Shown here piece by piece: positions 48,323-59,518 of a DNA stretch of 64,000 nucleotides. Source of the DNA: Narthecium ossifragum (lineage: Eukaryota > Streptophyta > Magnoliopsida > Dioscoreales > Nartheciaceae); NCBI GenBank assembly GCA_963920575.1, contig OY986965.1:28018007-28082006 (forward strand), read 5' to 3'. The notes beneath the pieces are model-generated. The model was not told the DNA's origin. It saw only the letters and a list, made by a program, of their open reading frames with translations, and made no database searches. Position numbers and translations under genes: made by a program. Every line of letters starts with the position of its first letter. Position 1 is the stretch's first letter.

Positions 48323-48658
48323 GCTGATGATTTCGGTGACCGGATCCTTCTTCTTGTTGATATTGGACTCCAATGCCTGCCTTTTCGTTAGTACCGCCGT
48401 CATAGGCACGGCTTCCGGGGCCATTGCCTCCATTGTTGTTTCCATGACCTCCGACTTGTTTGGGTCTAAGAACTTCGACGTTAATCACAACATAGTGGTT
48501 GGTAACATCCCCATAGGATCTTTTCTATTCGGGTATGGTGCAGCACTCATCTACGAGGCGGAAGGTGACGAGCATGGCGGCGTTTGTGTGGGAGTCCAGT
48601 GCTACCGTAAGACTTTCATCATATGGGGATCTATTTGTGCTTTTGGGACCATCATGAG
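48323..48658 (+). pseudogene. NFD4-type transporter, part 3 of 4
   Basis: Continues from part 2 across solo LTR E with LMISVTGSFFLLILDSN and the family landmarks STAVIGTASGAIAS, SMTSDLFGSKNFDVNHN and NIPIGSFLFGYGAALIY, then WGSICAFGTIMS. Element F interrupts it at the ATGAG target site. The frame apparently starting at 48294 begins inside solo LTR E and is not a real start. Confidence 0.88.
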
Positions 48659-49369
48659 TGTTAGGATTATACCCAAATAGTTCGTCAATTGACAGGTGAT
48701 TTGGATAAAAAATAAGTGACAATCGAAGATGAGAAGAAAACGAAGAAGAGAAGATAGTAATGACACACAGATTTAACGTGGAAAAACCCTTCTAAATAGA
48801 AGGTAAAAACCCATGGGAGGAGAGGAGGAATCCACTATGAAGAATCACCAAGAATACAGCCAAGTTCTTCGTCTCTGTTTTCTTCAGGAAAGAGAAAACA
48901 GAGAACTTACAAAACTTCTCACCAAGTATGAAGAACAATAATCTTAACCCTAATTTCATGACCCAGAGACTTATTTATATAGACCACTATGATCCCAATA
49001 GGACCTTAACGGATTTACATTAAAACAAGTATAATAAACCCGTTAAGTATAGTTGCCTAATATAAAATGGTCTTCAGCATCGGGCGTCCACGGTCGACCG
49101 TCAAGCTGCCACGGTCGACCGACACAAGTCCATCATACGCCCGCGGTCGATCCTCGCATCGACCCTAGGAAGTGTTTTTCTTGACAGAGGCTGACGGTCG
49201 ATGTCACGGTCGATGTGGCGGTCGACCGTGAGAATCTTGAGACAAATGTTGATGCTGCGGACGATACTCAGATCGTCCGTGACGAACATCCGCGGTCGAC
49301 CGTCACGAGTCCACGGTCGACCGTGGCCTTCAAAATTCTGCTGAAAAGGTTTTTGAGACAAACTCTACA
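48659..49369 (-). repeat. 3' LTR of element F
   Basis: 711 bp. Minus-strand TATATAAATAA at 48971-48981. Carries a GGTCGACC array at 49089-49325, two units shorter than the other LTR. Confidence 0.9.
49089..49325. repeat. palindromic array in 3' LTR of F
   Basis: CCACGGTCGACCGT, GCGGTCGATCCTCGC, GACGGTCGATGTCACGG and GGACGATACTCAGATCGTCC units. Confidence 0.9.
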
Positions 49370-49463
49370 AATCTCCACCTGGCTCAAAAACCTCTAATTT
49401 CCCCATAATAGTGGCATCCAAAGAAAAACACTCCCTCTCCTCCAAAATGCCCCGAAGGGCAAC

Positions 49464-52400
49464 TCAATTGCTTCGAACTCCAATCAAGTCCAAGCAATGC
49501 TTGAACTTGACAACAGAAACTGATTTTGTCAACATATCAGCAGCATTATCTTCAGTGCCCATTTTCTTGACACAGAGATCACCTCTTTCGATAAGATCTC
49601 GAATAAAATAATACCGTATATCTATGTGCTTCGTTCTCTCATGGTACATCTGATCTTTCGTCAGATGAATTGCACTTTGATTATCACATAGAATTGTCCA
49701 ATCACATGAAAACAAACTAATTTCACTTAATATGCCCTTAAGCCAGATTGATTCCTTTGTAGCTTCAGTAATGGCCATGTATTCAGCTTCCGTCGTAGAC
49801 AAAGCAACTGTGGATTGTAAAATCGAGCGCCAACTGATGACACATCCACCAAGAGTAAAAACATAGCCAGTAATGGACCTTCTTCGATCTAGGTCACCAG
49901 CATAGTCAGAATCTACATAGCCCATAACACTGCTTTCTGTCTTCCCAAAAACCAAACATGAAGAAGAAGTACCCTTCAAGTATCTTAAAATCCATTTCAC
50001 TGCCTGCCAGTGAGCCTTTCCAAGATTTGCCATGTATCTGCTCACAACACTAACGGCATGGGCAATGTCAGGACGAGTACAAACCATAGCATAAATGTTG
50101 CTACCAACTGCATTGGAATATGGAACACGAGACATGTACTTAATCTCATCATCAGTTTGAGGAGACATATCTGCTGAAAGTCTAAAATGAGGAGCAAACG
50201 GAGTACTAACAGGTTTGGCATCAAGCATGCCAAAACGATCAAGAACTTTCTCAACAAAACCCTTTTGAGTCAAAAGCAGTTTTCCAGCTTTACGTTCTCT
50301 CCTAATTTCCATACCAAGAATTTTCTTGGCAGCTCCTAAGTCCTTCATTTCAAATTCACGACTTAGAGCATCCTTCAATTGATCAACCTCAACCATGTCC
50401 TTTGCAGCAATGAGCATATCATCCACATAGAGTAATAAATATATGAATGATTCATCAGGAAGCTTTCTGAAATATACACAACTGTCATACTTGCTTCTAA
50501 GAGTATTCATGGTGCAACATAAAAGAGTCAAAACGCTTGTACCACTGTCTCGGAGACTGCTTCAATCCATACAAAGACTTCTTAAGCAAACAAACATGAT
50601 CTTCTTTCCCCTCAACAGTAAAACCCTCCGGTTGATGCATATAAATGGTTTCTTCAAGTTCTCCATTTAAGAAGGCAGTCTTAACATCAAGCTGCTCTAA
50701 CTCATAATCATTTATAGCAACAAGACCAAGCAAGATGCGAATAGAACTATGTTTCACAACAGGAGAAAAAATGTCATTGTAGTCAATACCTTCAATTTGA
50801 CTGTAGCCCTTTGCAACTAATCTTGCTTTGTACTTAGCATCCTCAACACCAGGGATGCCTTCCTTCCTCTTGAAAATCCACTTGCATCCAACAATTTCTT
50901 TTTGCTAGGAGGTTTTACTAGGACCCATGTTTGATTTTTCTGAAGAGACTCCATCTCTTCATTCATAGCAACCAGCCAAGAACCTGAGTCAATAGTTGAA
51001 ATAGCATCTGAATAGGATGTGGGTTCATGAAAACAGTCAGTTTCTAATCCAGTAGACAAAGCATAAGCAACCAAATTATTTTTCGCATATCTCTGAGGTG
51101 GTCGAATATCTCTTCTTGGTCTATCTCTTGCAATGGAATAAATGTCAGAATGAATAGCCTCTTCTTCTTCATCATCTGAAACAGTCTGAGTTGGAGGTGC
51201 TTGCACTGAAGAAGAAACTTTCTGAGAAGTAACAGGAGTGAGCTCCACCTGCACCCCAACCGGAGAATTATCTGAGCCTTTTGAAACAAGAGGAGCAGCA
51301 CAATTATTTTTCGGATGAAGCATAGCCGATTCATCAAAAGTTACATCTCGGCTAATCATGAACTTAGAAGATTCAGGACACCATAATCTGTAACCTTTCA
51401 CTCCATCAATGTATCCTAAGAAGATGCACTTCTTAGCCCTAGGAGCCATCTTTCCTTCATTCACATGACAATATGCTGGACAACCAAAAATCTTCAAATG
51501 AGAATAAGTAGGAGAATTTCCTAACCATACCTCCTCTGGCGTCTTAAACTCAACAGAAGCAACTGAAGATCGGTTCACCAAATGACAAGCTATAAGCACA
51601 GCTTCTGCCCAGAAAGACTTTTCCAAGCCAGCATTAAAGAGCATAGAGCGTGCTCTCTCAAGGAGTGTCCTATTCATCCGTTCTGCAACCCCATTCTGCT
51701 GTGGGGTACCAGGGACAGTAAGGTGCCTCTGAATACCTTCAATTCTTACAAAAGTTGTTAAACTCTCCACTGCAGAACTCTAGGCCATTATCTGTCCTCA
51801 GCCTCTTCACATTTCTCTCTGTTTGTTTTTCTATCAAAACCTTCCATTGCTTGAACTTCTCAAAAACATCACTTTTCTGCTTGAGAAAATAAACCCAGAC
51901 TTTTCTTGAAAAATCATCAATAAAGGTAAGCATATATTTAGCTCCACCTTTTGATGGAACTTGAGAAGGGCCCCAAAGATCAGAGTGAATATAATCCAAA
52001 GTAGCTTTGGTTCTGTGAATTACACCACTGAAACTAACTCTTTTCTGCTTGTCAAAAACACAGTGTTCACAAAAATCCACCTTCCCTGTACTCTGGCCAC
52101 ATAGTAAACCTCTCTTGCTCAAGAGAGACATACCCTTCTCACTCATGTATCCCAACCGCATATGTCATAGCTTAATTACTTCAGAATCTGACAATGAGGA
52201 AGAAGTAACAGCTACAGAGCCTGTAACAGTAGTTCCTTGTAGCACATATAAACTACCGCATCTCTTGCCTTTCATAACAACTATAGCACGACAACAAACT
52301 TTTAGAACTCCACCTTCGGCTGTATACCTGCATCCATTTGCATCAAGAGTGCCTAAAGAAATCAAATTCTTTTTCAACTCAGGAACATGCCTAACCTTCG

Positions 52401-53457
52401 ATAATGTCCTCACCATACCATCATGCATCCTTATCTTGATTGTTCCCTTACCAACAGCCTTGCAGGCTGCATTGTTACCCATGAGAACTAGGCCACTATC
52501 CACTGATTCATAAGTGGAGAAATAATCCTTGTAAGGACACATATAATAGGAACAGCCGCTGTCCAGAATCCATTCATCCCTACTGCGGATCTGATCCTGG
52601 TTAGCAAAAAGAACATCACCATTGTCTTCATGTACAACACTCGCCTCAGCAGTCTTATCAGAGTTCTGATTGTTTGGTGCTTCACGTTGTAACTTGATCT
52701 TCAACTTATAACAGTCATCTTTCTTATGGCCCTTTTTCTTGCATTAATAACAGAAAATATTACTTGAATCAAAAATTTTCTTGCCCCTTGACTTTGATCT
52801 AGACTTAAATCTTCTATTTTCTGAATTTCTATCACTTGCTCTGCCTCTAGCAACAAGACCCTCAGCATGAGAGACCGAAGATTGAAAAGTAAGTTCATTA
52901 TTGAGCATATCTCTAGATAGGATATCAGCCTTAGCCTCCTCTAAAGAGATACTCTCTTTTCCATAAGTGACAGTTTCACGAAAGTGCTTAAAGGATGGAG
53001 GAAGAGAACATAACAGCAATAAAGCCTTATCTTCATCATCAATCTTAACTTCCAAATTCTCTAAATCCGTGATAATGGTATTGAAATTATCAAGATGAGA
53101 TTTGATAGATGTACCTTCCGCCATGCGAAGCATATATAACTGCTGCTTAAGCCGGAGCTTATTGGTTAAGCTCTTCGTCATATAGAGAGATTCCAACTTC
53201 AACCAAAGTGCTGCTGTTGTATCCTCCGTTGCAACTTCTCGAAGAACTTCACTCGATAAACACAACTGAATAGCAGTTAGAGCCTTCAAATCCAGTTCAA
53301 TCCAATTTTCATCAGATGTGGTCACAGGTTTCTTGGCAATTCCTCCAAGAGCCTTGAACAAGTTATTCTGGACCAAAATTCCCCGCATACGAAGTTGCCA
53401 TAGACTGAAACTGATCTTCCCATCGAACTTCTCAATATCAAACTTCGTTGCCATCAT
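49464..53457 (-). pseudogene. Copia F gag-pol, multiply broken
   Basis: Gag starts at the ATG at 53457 or the next one (ATKFDIEKFDGKISFSLWQ, a Tork/Tnt1-like start) and has a split zinc knuckle CYKLK region. Protease (WILDSGCSYYMCP), integrase ([34 protein letters not shown]), reverse transcriptase ([31 protein letters not shown]) and RNase H ([20 protein letters not shown]) follow. A TAA near 52744 and a TGA near 52164 (Trp expected) stop the frame, and frameshifts occur near 51770, 50900 and 50530. Confidence 0.9.
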
Positions 53458-53481
53458 CAATACCTAATCAATCAACCTAAA

Positions 53482-53493
53482 GCTCTGATACCA
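53482..53493 (-). other. primer binding site of element F
   Basis: TGGTATCAGAGC, the standard Copia initiator Met-tRNA primer site, three bases inside the 5' LTR. Confidence 0.9.
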
Positions 53494-53496
53494 GTT

Positions 53497-54249
53497 TGTT
53501 AGGATTATACCCAAGTAGTTCGTCAATTGACAGGTGATTTGGATAAAAAACAAGTGACAATCGAAGATGAGAAGAAAACGAAGAAGAGAAGATAGTAATG
53601 ATACACAGATTTAACGTGGAAAAACCCTTCTAAATAGAAGGTAAAAAACCACGGGAGGAGAGGAGGAATCCACTATGAAGAATCACCAAGAATACAGCCA
53701 AAATCTTCGTCACTGTTTTCTTCAGGAAAGAGAAAACAGAGAACTTACAAAACTTCTCACCAAGTATGAAGAACAATAATCTTAACCCTAATTTCATGAC
53801 TCAAAGACTTATTTTTATAGACCACTATGATCCCAATAGGACCTTAACGGATTTACATTAAAACAAGTATAATAAACCCGTTAAGTATAGTTGCATAATA
53901 TAAAACGGTCTTCAGCATCGGGCATCCACGGTCGACCGTCAAGTTGCCACGGTCGACCGTCATCCTTCCACGGTCGACCGTCATGCTTCCACGGTCGACC
54001 GGCATAAGTCCATCATACGTCCGCGGTCGATCCTCGCATCGACCCTGGGAAGTGCTTTTCTTGATAGAGGCTGACGGTCGATGTCACGGTCGATGTGGCG
54101 GTCGACCGTGAGAATCTTGAGACAAATGTTGATGCTGCGGACGATACTCCGATCGTCCGTGACGAACATCCGCGATCGACCGTCACGAGTCCACGGTCGA
54201 CCGTGGTCTTCAAAATTCTGCTGAAAAGGTTTTTTAGACAAACTCAACA
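53497..54249 (-). repeat. 5' LTR of element F
   Basis: 753 bp. Minus-strand TATAAAAATAAG near 53819. The palindrome array is about 105 bp upstream of it. Confidence 0.9.
53926..54206. repeat. palindromic array in 5' LTR of F
   Basis: Same as the array at 49089 but with two extra ~21-bp units (CCACGGTCGACCGTCATCCTT type) at its left end. Confidence 0.9.
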
Positions 54250-54254
54250 ATGAG

Positions 54255-54300
54255 CTTTATATTGTATCATAGAACGAGAAAATTCTTGTTAAAAACATAA
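54255..54300 (+). pseudogene. NFD4-type transporter, part 4 of 4 (C-terminus)
   Basis: After the second ATGAG, the frame gives FILYHRTRKFLLKT and a TAA at 54298-54300. This is the expected short basic tail after the last helix. Confidence 0.8.
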
Positions 54301-55090
54301 TAGTTGTAGAGAGTCAGGGTCCTTCTCCAAGGAAGTATGGTCAAGAAGCTCATTTGGCCGTCACCATCCGTCCTCCTTTCAAGAATGATAGGACTTACTC
54401 TGCTCTTCCTCAAGGACCAACTCTTTAAAAACTTGGACTGGCTACACGTTATGATAGCTGTGGAAGGATCGGAACTCCGGCTTCTTTGACAACCAAGCTC
54501 TCCCGCGCGGTCAAGCTTGCTAGACTCATCTCGAGACAGATTAGAGAATTCTCTACTTCTAATCTACCTAGAGCGACCTTCCTTCCCTCTGTTGGTTCCT
54601 CTGCTAGCCCGGATGCTCCACTGGTCCTTCGCTCGGATGCTGCGGTCCGAGGAGGGAGCGCTGGACTTGCCACGATCTGCTTTCCTAATGGGCTTCATTC
54701 TACCTGGACGTTGGTGACGCGAGCATCGGTCTCCACCGTTGTGGAAGCCGAGATCCTTGCCATGAAGGGTGGTTTGCTAGAAGCTCTGCGTAGAGGGGTC
54801 AGTTGCATTGTGCTAGATTCGGATTCGCTCATTGGAGTTGGTTTTGTTACTAGAAGATTAGCCTGACCAATTGAATTCCGAGACCTCTTGATTTCTCTTT
54901 AGCGTCCCAATTCTCCACTATTTCTTTTGTGCCTATATCTAGTGAGTTCGATGCTTTGGCGGCCTTCATTTGGACGAACACCATGATCTCCCATACATGA
55001 GGCTTCCTTGTACTCTTGGCATATTTCTTCTTTTCTTTTGTAATTTGCTACTTAGCCCTTGGCCTCAACTAATCAAAAAAAAGAAAAGAA
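54301..55090 (+). mobile_element. second LINE, 3' fragment
   Basis: An RNase H-like region on the plus strand (54486-54866): LVLRSDAAVRGGSAGLA, VEAEILAMKGGLLEAL and CIVLDSDSLIG, followed by a short non-coding tail and an A-rich end at 55073-55089. No reverse transcriptase, so heavily 5'-truncated. It begins right after the NFD4 stop codon. The family differs from the LINE at 24972. Its target duplication was not found. Confidence 0.75.
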
Positions 55091-56084
55091 ATGTATATAT
55101 ATTTTTCACCGAACACAGTTGCGTTCATAATAATTCCGTTTGAAAAATAACATAAACTGGTGAGGACCACGTCCAAACCGCGACAAAAGTGAAGCAGTCT
55201 ATAAGTGCTTTTATTTGGCCGCACCTAAGCTGCGGTATAAAAAATATAGAAACAAAATCTTAACTGATTTTTGAATGAAAAAACTATTATTTTTACTACA
55301 CCACAGTTGAAACTAAACACACATCAAAACAACAAAATTCATGAACACATTTTTTTACTACAAATATTAATTTTACATGTCAAACAATTTTTCAGTTGTT
55401 AATCCACCACACCTCATCATAGTTTACAAACGCACTGTATCACACCACACCTCAGTCATATAAAATACAACGTACGTCCAAATGGAGCCATGTTATGTTG
55501 TACACGACATTGTTGTCTTTTTTCTGAGTAAACTTTTATATTTTCGAGGGAGATATGAAGTTAGAAATTGTATGTAAGGCCAAATTTACTTTGTAATCTA
55601 ATGATATGAAGTTCTTTGATTTCATGGCCCTTGGCCACTAGCCATGTTATTTAACATTATATCCGAATCATTTAATTGTGGGCTTCCAATTCGAGTCCCC
55701 TAAAGATGCCCACCAAAGCCATTTGGTTATGAGGCCTTTTTATATCAGGGGCTAGAGTCCACAAGATGAGGCCTGAGATGAGGCTCAGTGGGCTAGCCAT
55801 TCGGCCTGCTAGCTTCCGACTGCTCCAATGCTAGGTTTATTTACCCTATAATGATCTTAGGACAGATAGAAGTCATACATTTCGGAACACACGAGTGGAC
55901 TATCTTTTAAATTACAGAACATTGGAAGATCAAAATTGTTATAAAGAGGGTCTGATTTGCTATTGAAGCAGAATTCTGATCAGGCATAGGTGCAATCAAT
56001 GACGTATCCGACATATTTTGAGAACATCTAGTAAGACTGGCTTGGGCTCGAATGTTTAATATCAGATAGTTAATTTTGTGGAGA
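55091..56084. other. 3' flank of NFD4 copy 1, part of a tandem duplication
   Basis: 55550-55800 matches 58100-59180 in blocks: TTCTTTGATTTCATG, CATTTNATTGTGGG-like sequence, CTAAAGATGC and ATGGGCT-type stretches. No gene. Confidence 0.6.
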
Positions 56085-56263
56085 GCTAGTCATGGATAAG
56101 TTAATTATCGGCACGTGGAAGGTGTATATGTAGCAACTAATTAACGTAGTTTATTGAGAGGCATATGTGCTTCATATACACATGTTATATGCATCAAAAG
56201 TGATGCAAGGTAAACCAAATTAATGCGAGACAGAACAAATATATACTCAGTTGTTTAGGACAT

Positions 56264-56795
56264 GTTTGATTGCTCAGGACGGGACGGAGTAGAGTCACTT
56301 TTTTTGAATGCAATTTTTTTGTAAAGTGAAGTCTTATGAAGTGGCCCGTCAGTTTTTGTTGTTTGGTTGGTTCTGGAGTGGTCATCAAAATCACAATTTA
56401 AGCTCACAATAGAGCATATTCCAGCAGGATCAAGGACGCTCGCATGAGATGAGAGGAACTTTAGACCCAAAATCGGCCGGAGAACCCAAGATTCAAAGGC
56501 CGGGGGAGAAAAGGGGACGAAGAACCCTAGCCCGATGGCTTTTGAAGTCACAGGACTGGCATCGATTGAGTGGGGGGGTAAGTGAGCATTAATTCAGTCG
56601 CGTCTCATTCCACTCGACCGACTTTGGCCCTTTTTTGGCCAGAGTCAAATGGCTAACTGGAGGCCTTTTCAAAAGTGCAGTCCCCCCACTCCCTCCAGTT
56701 AACAATCCAACTAAACAGCCTAAAGTGAAAGAAGTGCTGCTAGTCCACCCACTACAGCCTCCACTCCTGACAACCAAACACCCCCTACCCTGACA
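56264..56795. mobile_element. candidate hAT-type MITE in NFD4 copy 2
   Basis: GTTTGATTGCTCAGGACGGGACGG at the left is loosely matched in reverse near the right end (complement GTTTGGTTGTCAGGAGTGG). No clean duplication; tentative. Confidence 0.35.
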
Positions 56796-56956
56796 GGAAT
56801 GAATGACTTTATATATATATATAATGTGTAATAGTTATTATTTAAGCTTATTTTCAATGATTGGATCATATGTATACCCCCAATGCGTGGTCTGTTCATT
56901 AGCACCGTCGTCATCGCAGCGGCTTCCGGGGCCAATACCTCCATTGTTGTCTCCAT

Positions 56957-57668
56957 GGGGTCATGTTATATGCACAACCAAAACCTGTAAGTGCACCATG
57001 ATTTTTTAAAAATACCGAAAATACCCCTTTGTCATCTCTATTGTGGTGATGGTGGTGGTGCCGGCGGCAGTCGACGAGGCCGAGCGGCAATCGTCTCTCT
57101 CTCCTTTCTCTCCTCCTCCGAGCGCGCGGCCCTCCTCCCGCTCATTGTCTCTCCTTTCTCTCCCTCTCTCTCGTCCGCTCTCTCTCTCTCTCTCCCTTCT
57201 TTTGCTCGGCCTCGTTGGAGTCGGTGGAGTTGAGAGGGGTGACGAGATCCGTGAGGAAGACGAAGATCGAGGTCGATGTCGGCGATGTGGGAGACCGTGG
57301 GGCGTCGAGGTGGACGTCGTCGGGGAAGACGGGGCTTCGGGAGATGTTCGATGCGGAGGAGACGGCGCCGGATCCGTGAGGATGGAGATCGAGGTCGACA
57401 ATGGTGGAGGTTGCGAGCTATAGAGGAGGTAGGAGATGAAGAGAAGATGGTGGAGTAGAGAGGTGAGGGAGATGTCAGAGGAGGTGCCCAGCCTAGCCGG
57501 AGCCAAAGGTGGTAGTTTGGCCTAGCTGGAGTAGGTGGTTGGTGGCCGGCGGCGACAGCAAGGGGCGTCGAAAGCTGATTGGTGGAAGATAAGAATATAG
57601 GCAATTTCGACATTTTACATAAAATGTGAGTGCACTTATGAATTGTTGTTGTGCATATAAAATTACCC
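56957..57668. mobile_element. Pack-MULE-like element 2
   Basis: 712 bp. The left end GGGTCATGTTATATGCAC...GTAAGTGCACC is matched in reverse by the right end (complement GGGTAATTTTATATGCAC...ATAAGTGCAC). Flanked by GTCTCCATG (56948-56956) and GTTTCCATG (57669-57677). Terminal repeats and TCTCTC-rich subterminal arms are shared with the element at 23931. The unique centre (57200-57480) is GC-rich and coding-like, but I cannot name its source. Confidence 0.87.
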
Positions 57669-58165
57669 GTTTCCATGACCTCCGACCTGTTCGGCTCTAA
57701 GAACTTGAGCGGTAATTACAACAAAATCCCTCTTAACATCCTCATAGGATTTAGCCTTCGGGCTTAGCTGTTAAAATAAAAAAAAAATCCCTGTAGGATC
57801 TTTGCTTTTCGCATAAGCTGCTGCAATCATTTATAACGCAGAAGATGCCGGACATGACGTAGTCTATGTTATTCTCAGTTTTCCCTTACCCTTATTTCAA
57901 ATTTAGTTACCCCCAAATCCCTTAACAATAGCTTATTCTCAAACCAAATACAAGCTACGTGAGAGTTCATATGGATATGGGGATATATTTGTATCTTTGG
58001 GACCATAGTGAGCTTTGTATTATATTACCGAAAGAAAAAATACTGAAAACAAAGTAGCTATACAGAGAGTTATTCTGTTGTACAGGAAATTATTTTCTTT
58101 TCTTTCTGACACTTTGTAATAATATGGTGTTCTTTGATTTCATGACTTCTGTTGTTATTTTACAT

Positions 58166-59049
58166 AATGGGATTGTTTGGTCCTATGAAGTGGTCAAAAG
58201 TCACTTCAAGAAGTGACTTCCGAGCCACTTCATGTGTTTGGTTGCTCGAAAGTGGGACTGAAGTCACTTCAGCCCCACTTCCAAATCACTATAACCAAAG
58301 CTGTCACTTCTCATTTCGACTTCGAGTCTTTTTGGCCTGAAGTCATTTGAGTGGCATTTGAAGTGAGAAATAATATTAATAATATTATACTATACTAAAA
58401 TATTAATATAAGTAGGTCTCACATATCACGTGTCACCTCGTGATTGGTCCACGTCATCTAAAATAGTATTAATAATATTATACTGTAATAAAATATTAAT
58501 AAAAGTTATTAAATTATTAATATTTAAAATATTATTTTAATGATTTAATTTTAATATTTTAAGTGGCAAATAATGTTAATAATATCATACTGTAATAAAA
58601 TATTAATATAAATAGATCCCACGTGTCACGTGCCACCTCGTGATTGGTACACGTCATCTAAAATAGTATTAATAATATTATATTGTAATAAAATATTAAT
58701 ATAAGTTATTAAATTATTAATATTTTAAGATTAAAAATATTATTTTAATGTTTTAAATGGCAAATAATGTTAATAATATCATACTGTAATAAAATATTAA
58801 TATAAATGGATCCCACATGTCACGTGGCACCTCGTGATTGGTCCACGTTATCTAAAATAGTATTATTTTTAATATTTTAGTATAGGGAAATTATTAAAAT
58901 ATTAAATAGTTGGGGGTGACCATATTCCACTTCAAACACCAACCAAACACCAGAACTCAGAAACCCCTAGAAATCACTTCACTTCACTCCACTCTACTTC
59001 TCAGAAGTCACTTCACTTCAACTCACTTCTCAGCAACCAAACAGGCCCA
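58166..59049. mobile_element. hAT-type MITE with triplicated interior
   Basis: GGGATTGTTTGGTCC at the left is matched in reverse by AACCAAACAGGCCC at the right; GAAGTG/CACTTC-rich subterminal arms are inverted. Flanks ACATAAT and ATTAATAT resemble a degraded 8-bp duplication, and the empty site in copy 1 flank (near 55650) reads AACATTATAT. The interior has a ~195-bp unit repeated three times. Confidence 0.75.
58395..58870. repeat. three ~195-bp direct repeats in the MITE
   Basis: Each unit carries (A/G)TCACGTG(T/C/G)CACCTCGTGATTGG followed by an AT-rich TAATATTA stretch. Copies are near 58422, 58620 and 58812. Confidence 0.9.
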
Positions 59050-59508
59050 TTAATATCTGAATCATTTCGAGTCCGCTAAAGATGCTCACCAAAGCCATTC
59101 GGGTACGAGGCCTTTTATATAAGGGGCTACAGTCCCCAAGAAAAGGCCCAAGACGAGGATCAATGGGCTACCCATTGGGCCGGGCCCTCAAGCAACACCA
59201 GGCAGTGTGTTTGGTTTAGCTTGCCAAATAAGCGAGGACGAGTCTATGTATCCATCCATAAATCATAATGGGGTTGAATGCTGACATCTTGATTTCGTCA
59301 CGCTCACGTCATAACTTGAAGCATCATATGTCATTTTCAAAAAAACCCTTACCTTGAAGCATCACACTGACAGGGACGGAACCATTGTAAAGCCGGGGGT
59401 TTATAATGACTTAGTAGTACTTTTAATCCAGTATAGATTGGTGTTCTAAAAGCCTTAGGCCGTCAATGGCGGCCCCCCCATCCCCATTCTCTCATATTTG
59501 TTTATGAC
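59050..59508. other. 3' flank of NFD4 copy 2 and intergenic region
   Basis: The first ~130 bp match the flank of copy 1. The rest has no gene. Confidence 0.5.
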
Positions 59509-59518
59509 CACTTGTTTC

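Larger units (their letters stand above)
48659..54249 (-). mobile_element. Copia LTR retrotransposon F, full length
   Basis: 5591 bp, with LTRs 48659-49369 and 53497-54249, flanked by ATGAG at 48654-48658 and 54250-54254. Both LTRs run TGTTAGGATTATACCC to CAACA/TACA on the plus strand. The primer site TGGTATCAGAGC (minus, 53493-53482) is complementary to initiator Met-tRNA. The polypurine tract is the complement of AATCTCCACCTGG at 49370-49382. The coding direction is minus. Confidence 0.95.
56085..58046 (+). pseudogene. second NFD4-type gene copy, deleted and interrupted
   Basis: The start region GGAGAGCTAGTCATGGATAAG (56079-56099) matches that of copy 1 at about 36184-36207. Almost all of the N-terminal coding part is gone. 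Coding similarity resumes at 56884-56956 (LFISTVVIAAASGANTSIVVSM), continues after Pack-MULE 2 at 57669 (TSDLFGSKNLSGN), is scrambled by indels and an A-run (57770-57790), and ends with WGYICIFGTIVSFVLYYRKK near 58036. It is not functional. Confidence 0.8.

Noticed and set aside
57006..57676. Long Ser/Pro/Arg-rich frames in Pack-MULE 2
   Set aside because: Driven by CT/GA-rich repeats; overlapping frames on both strands equally open.
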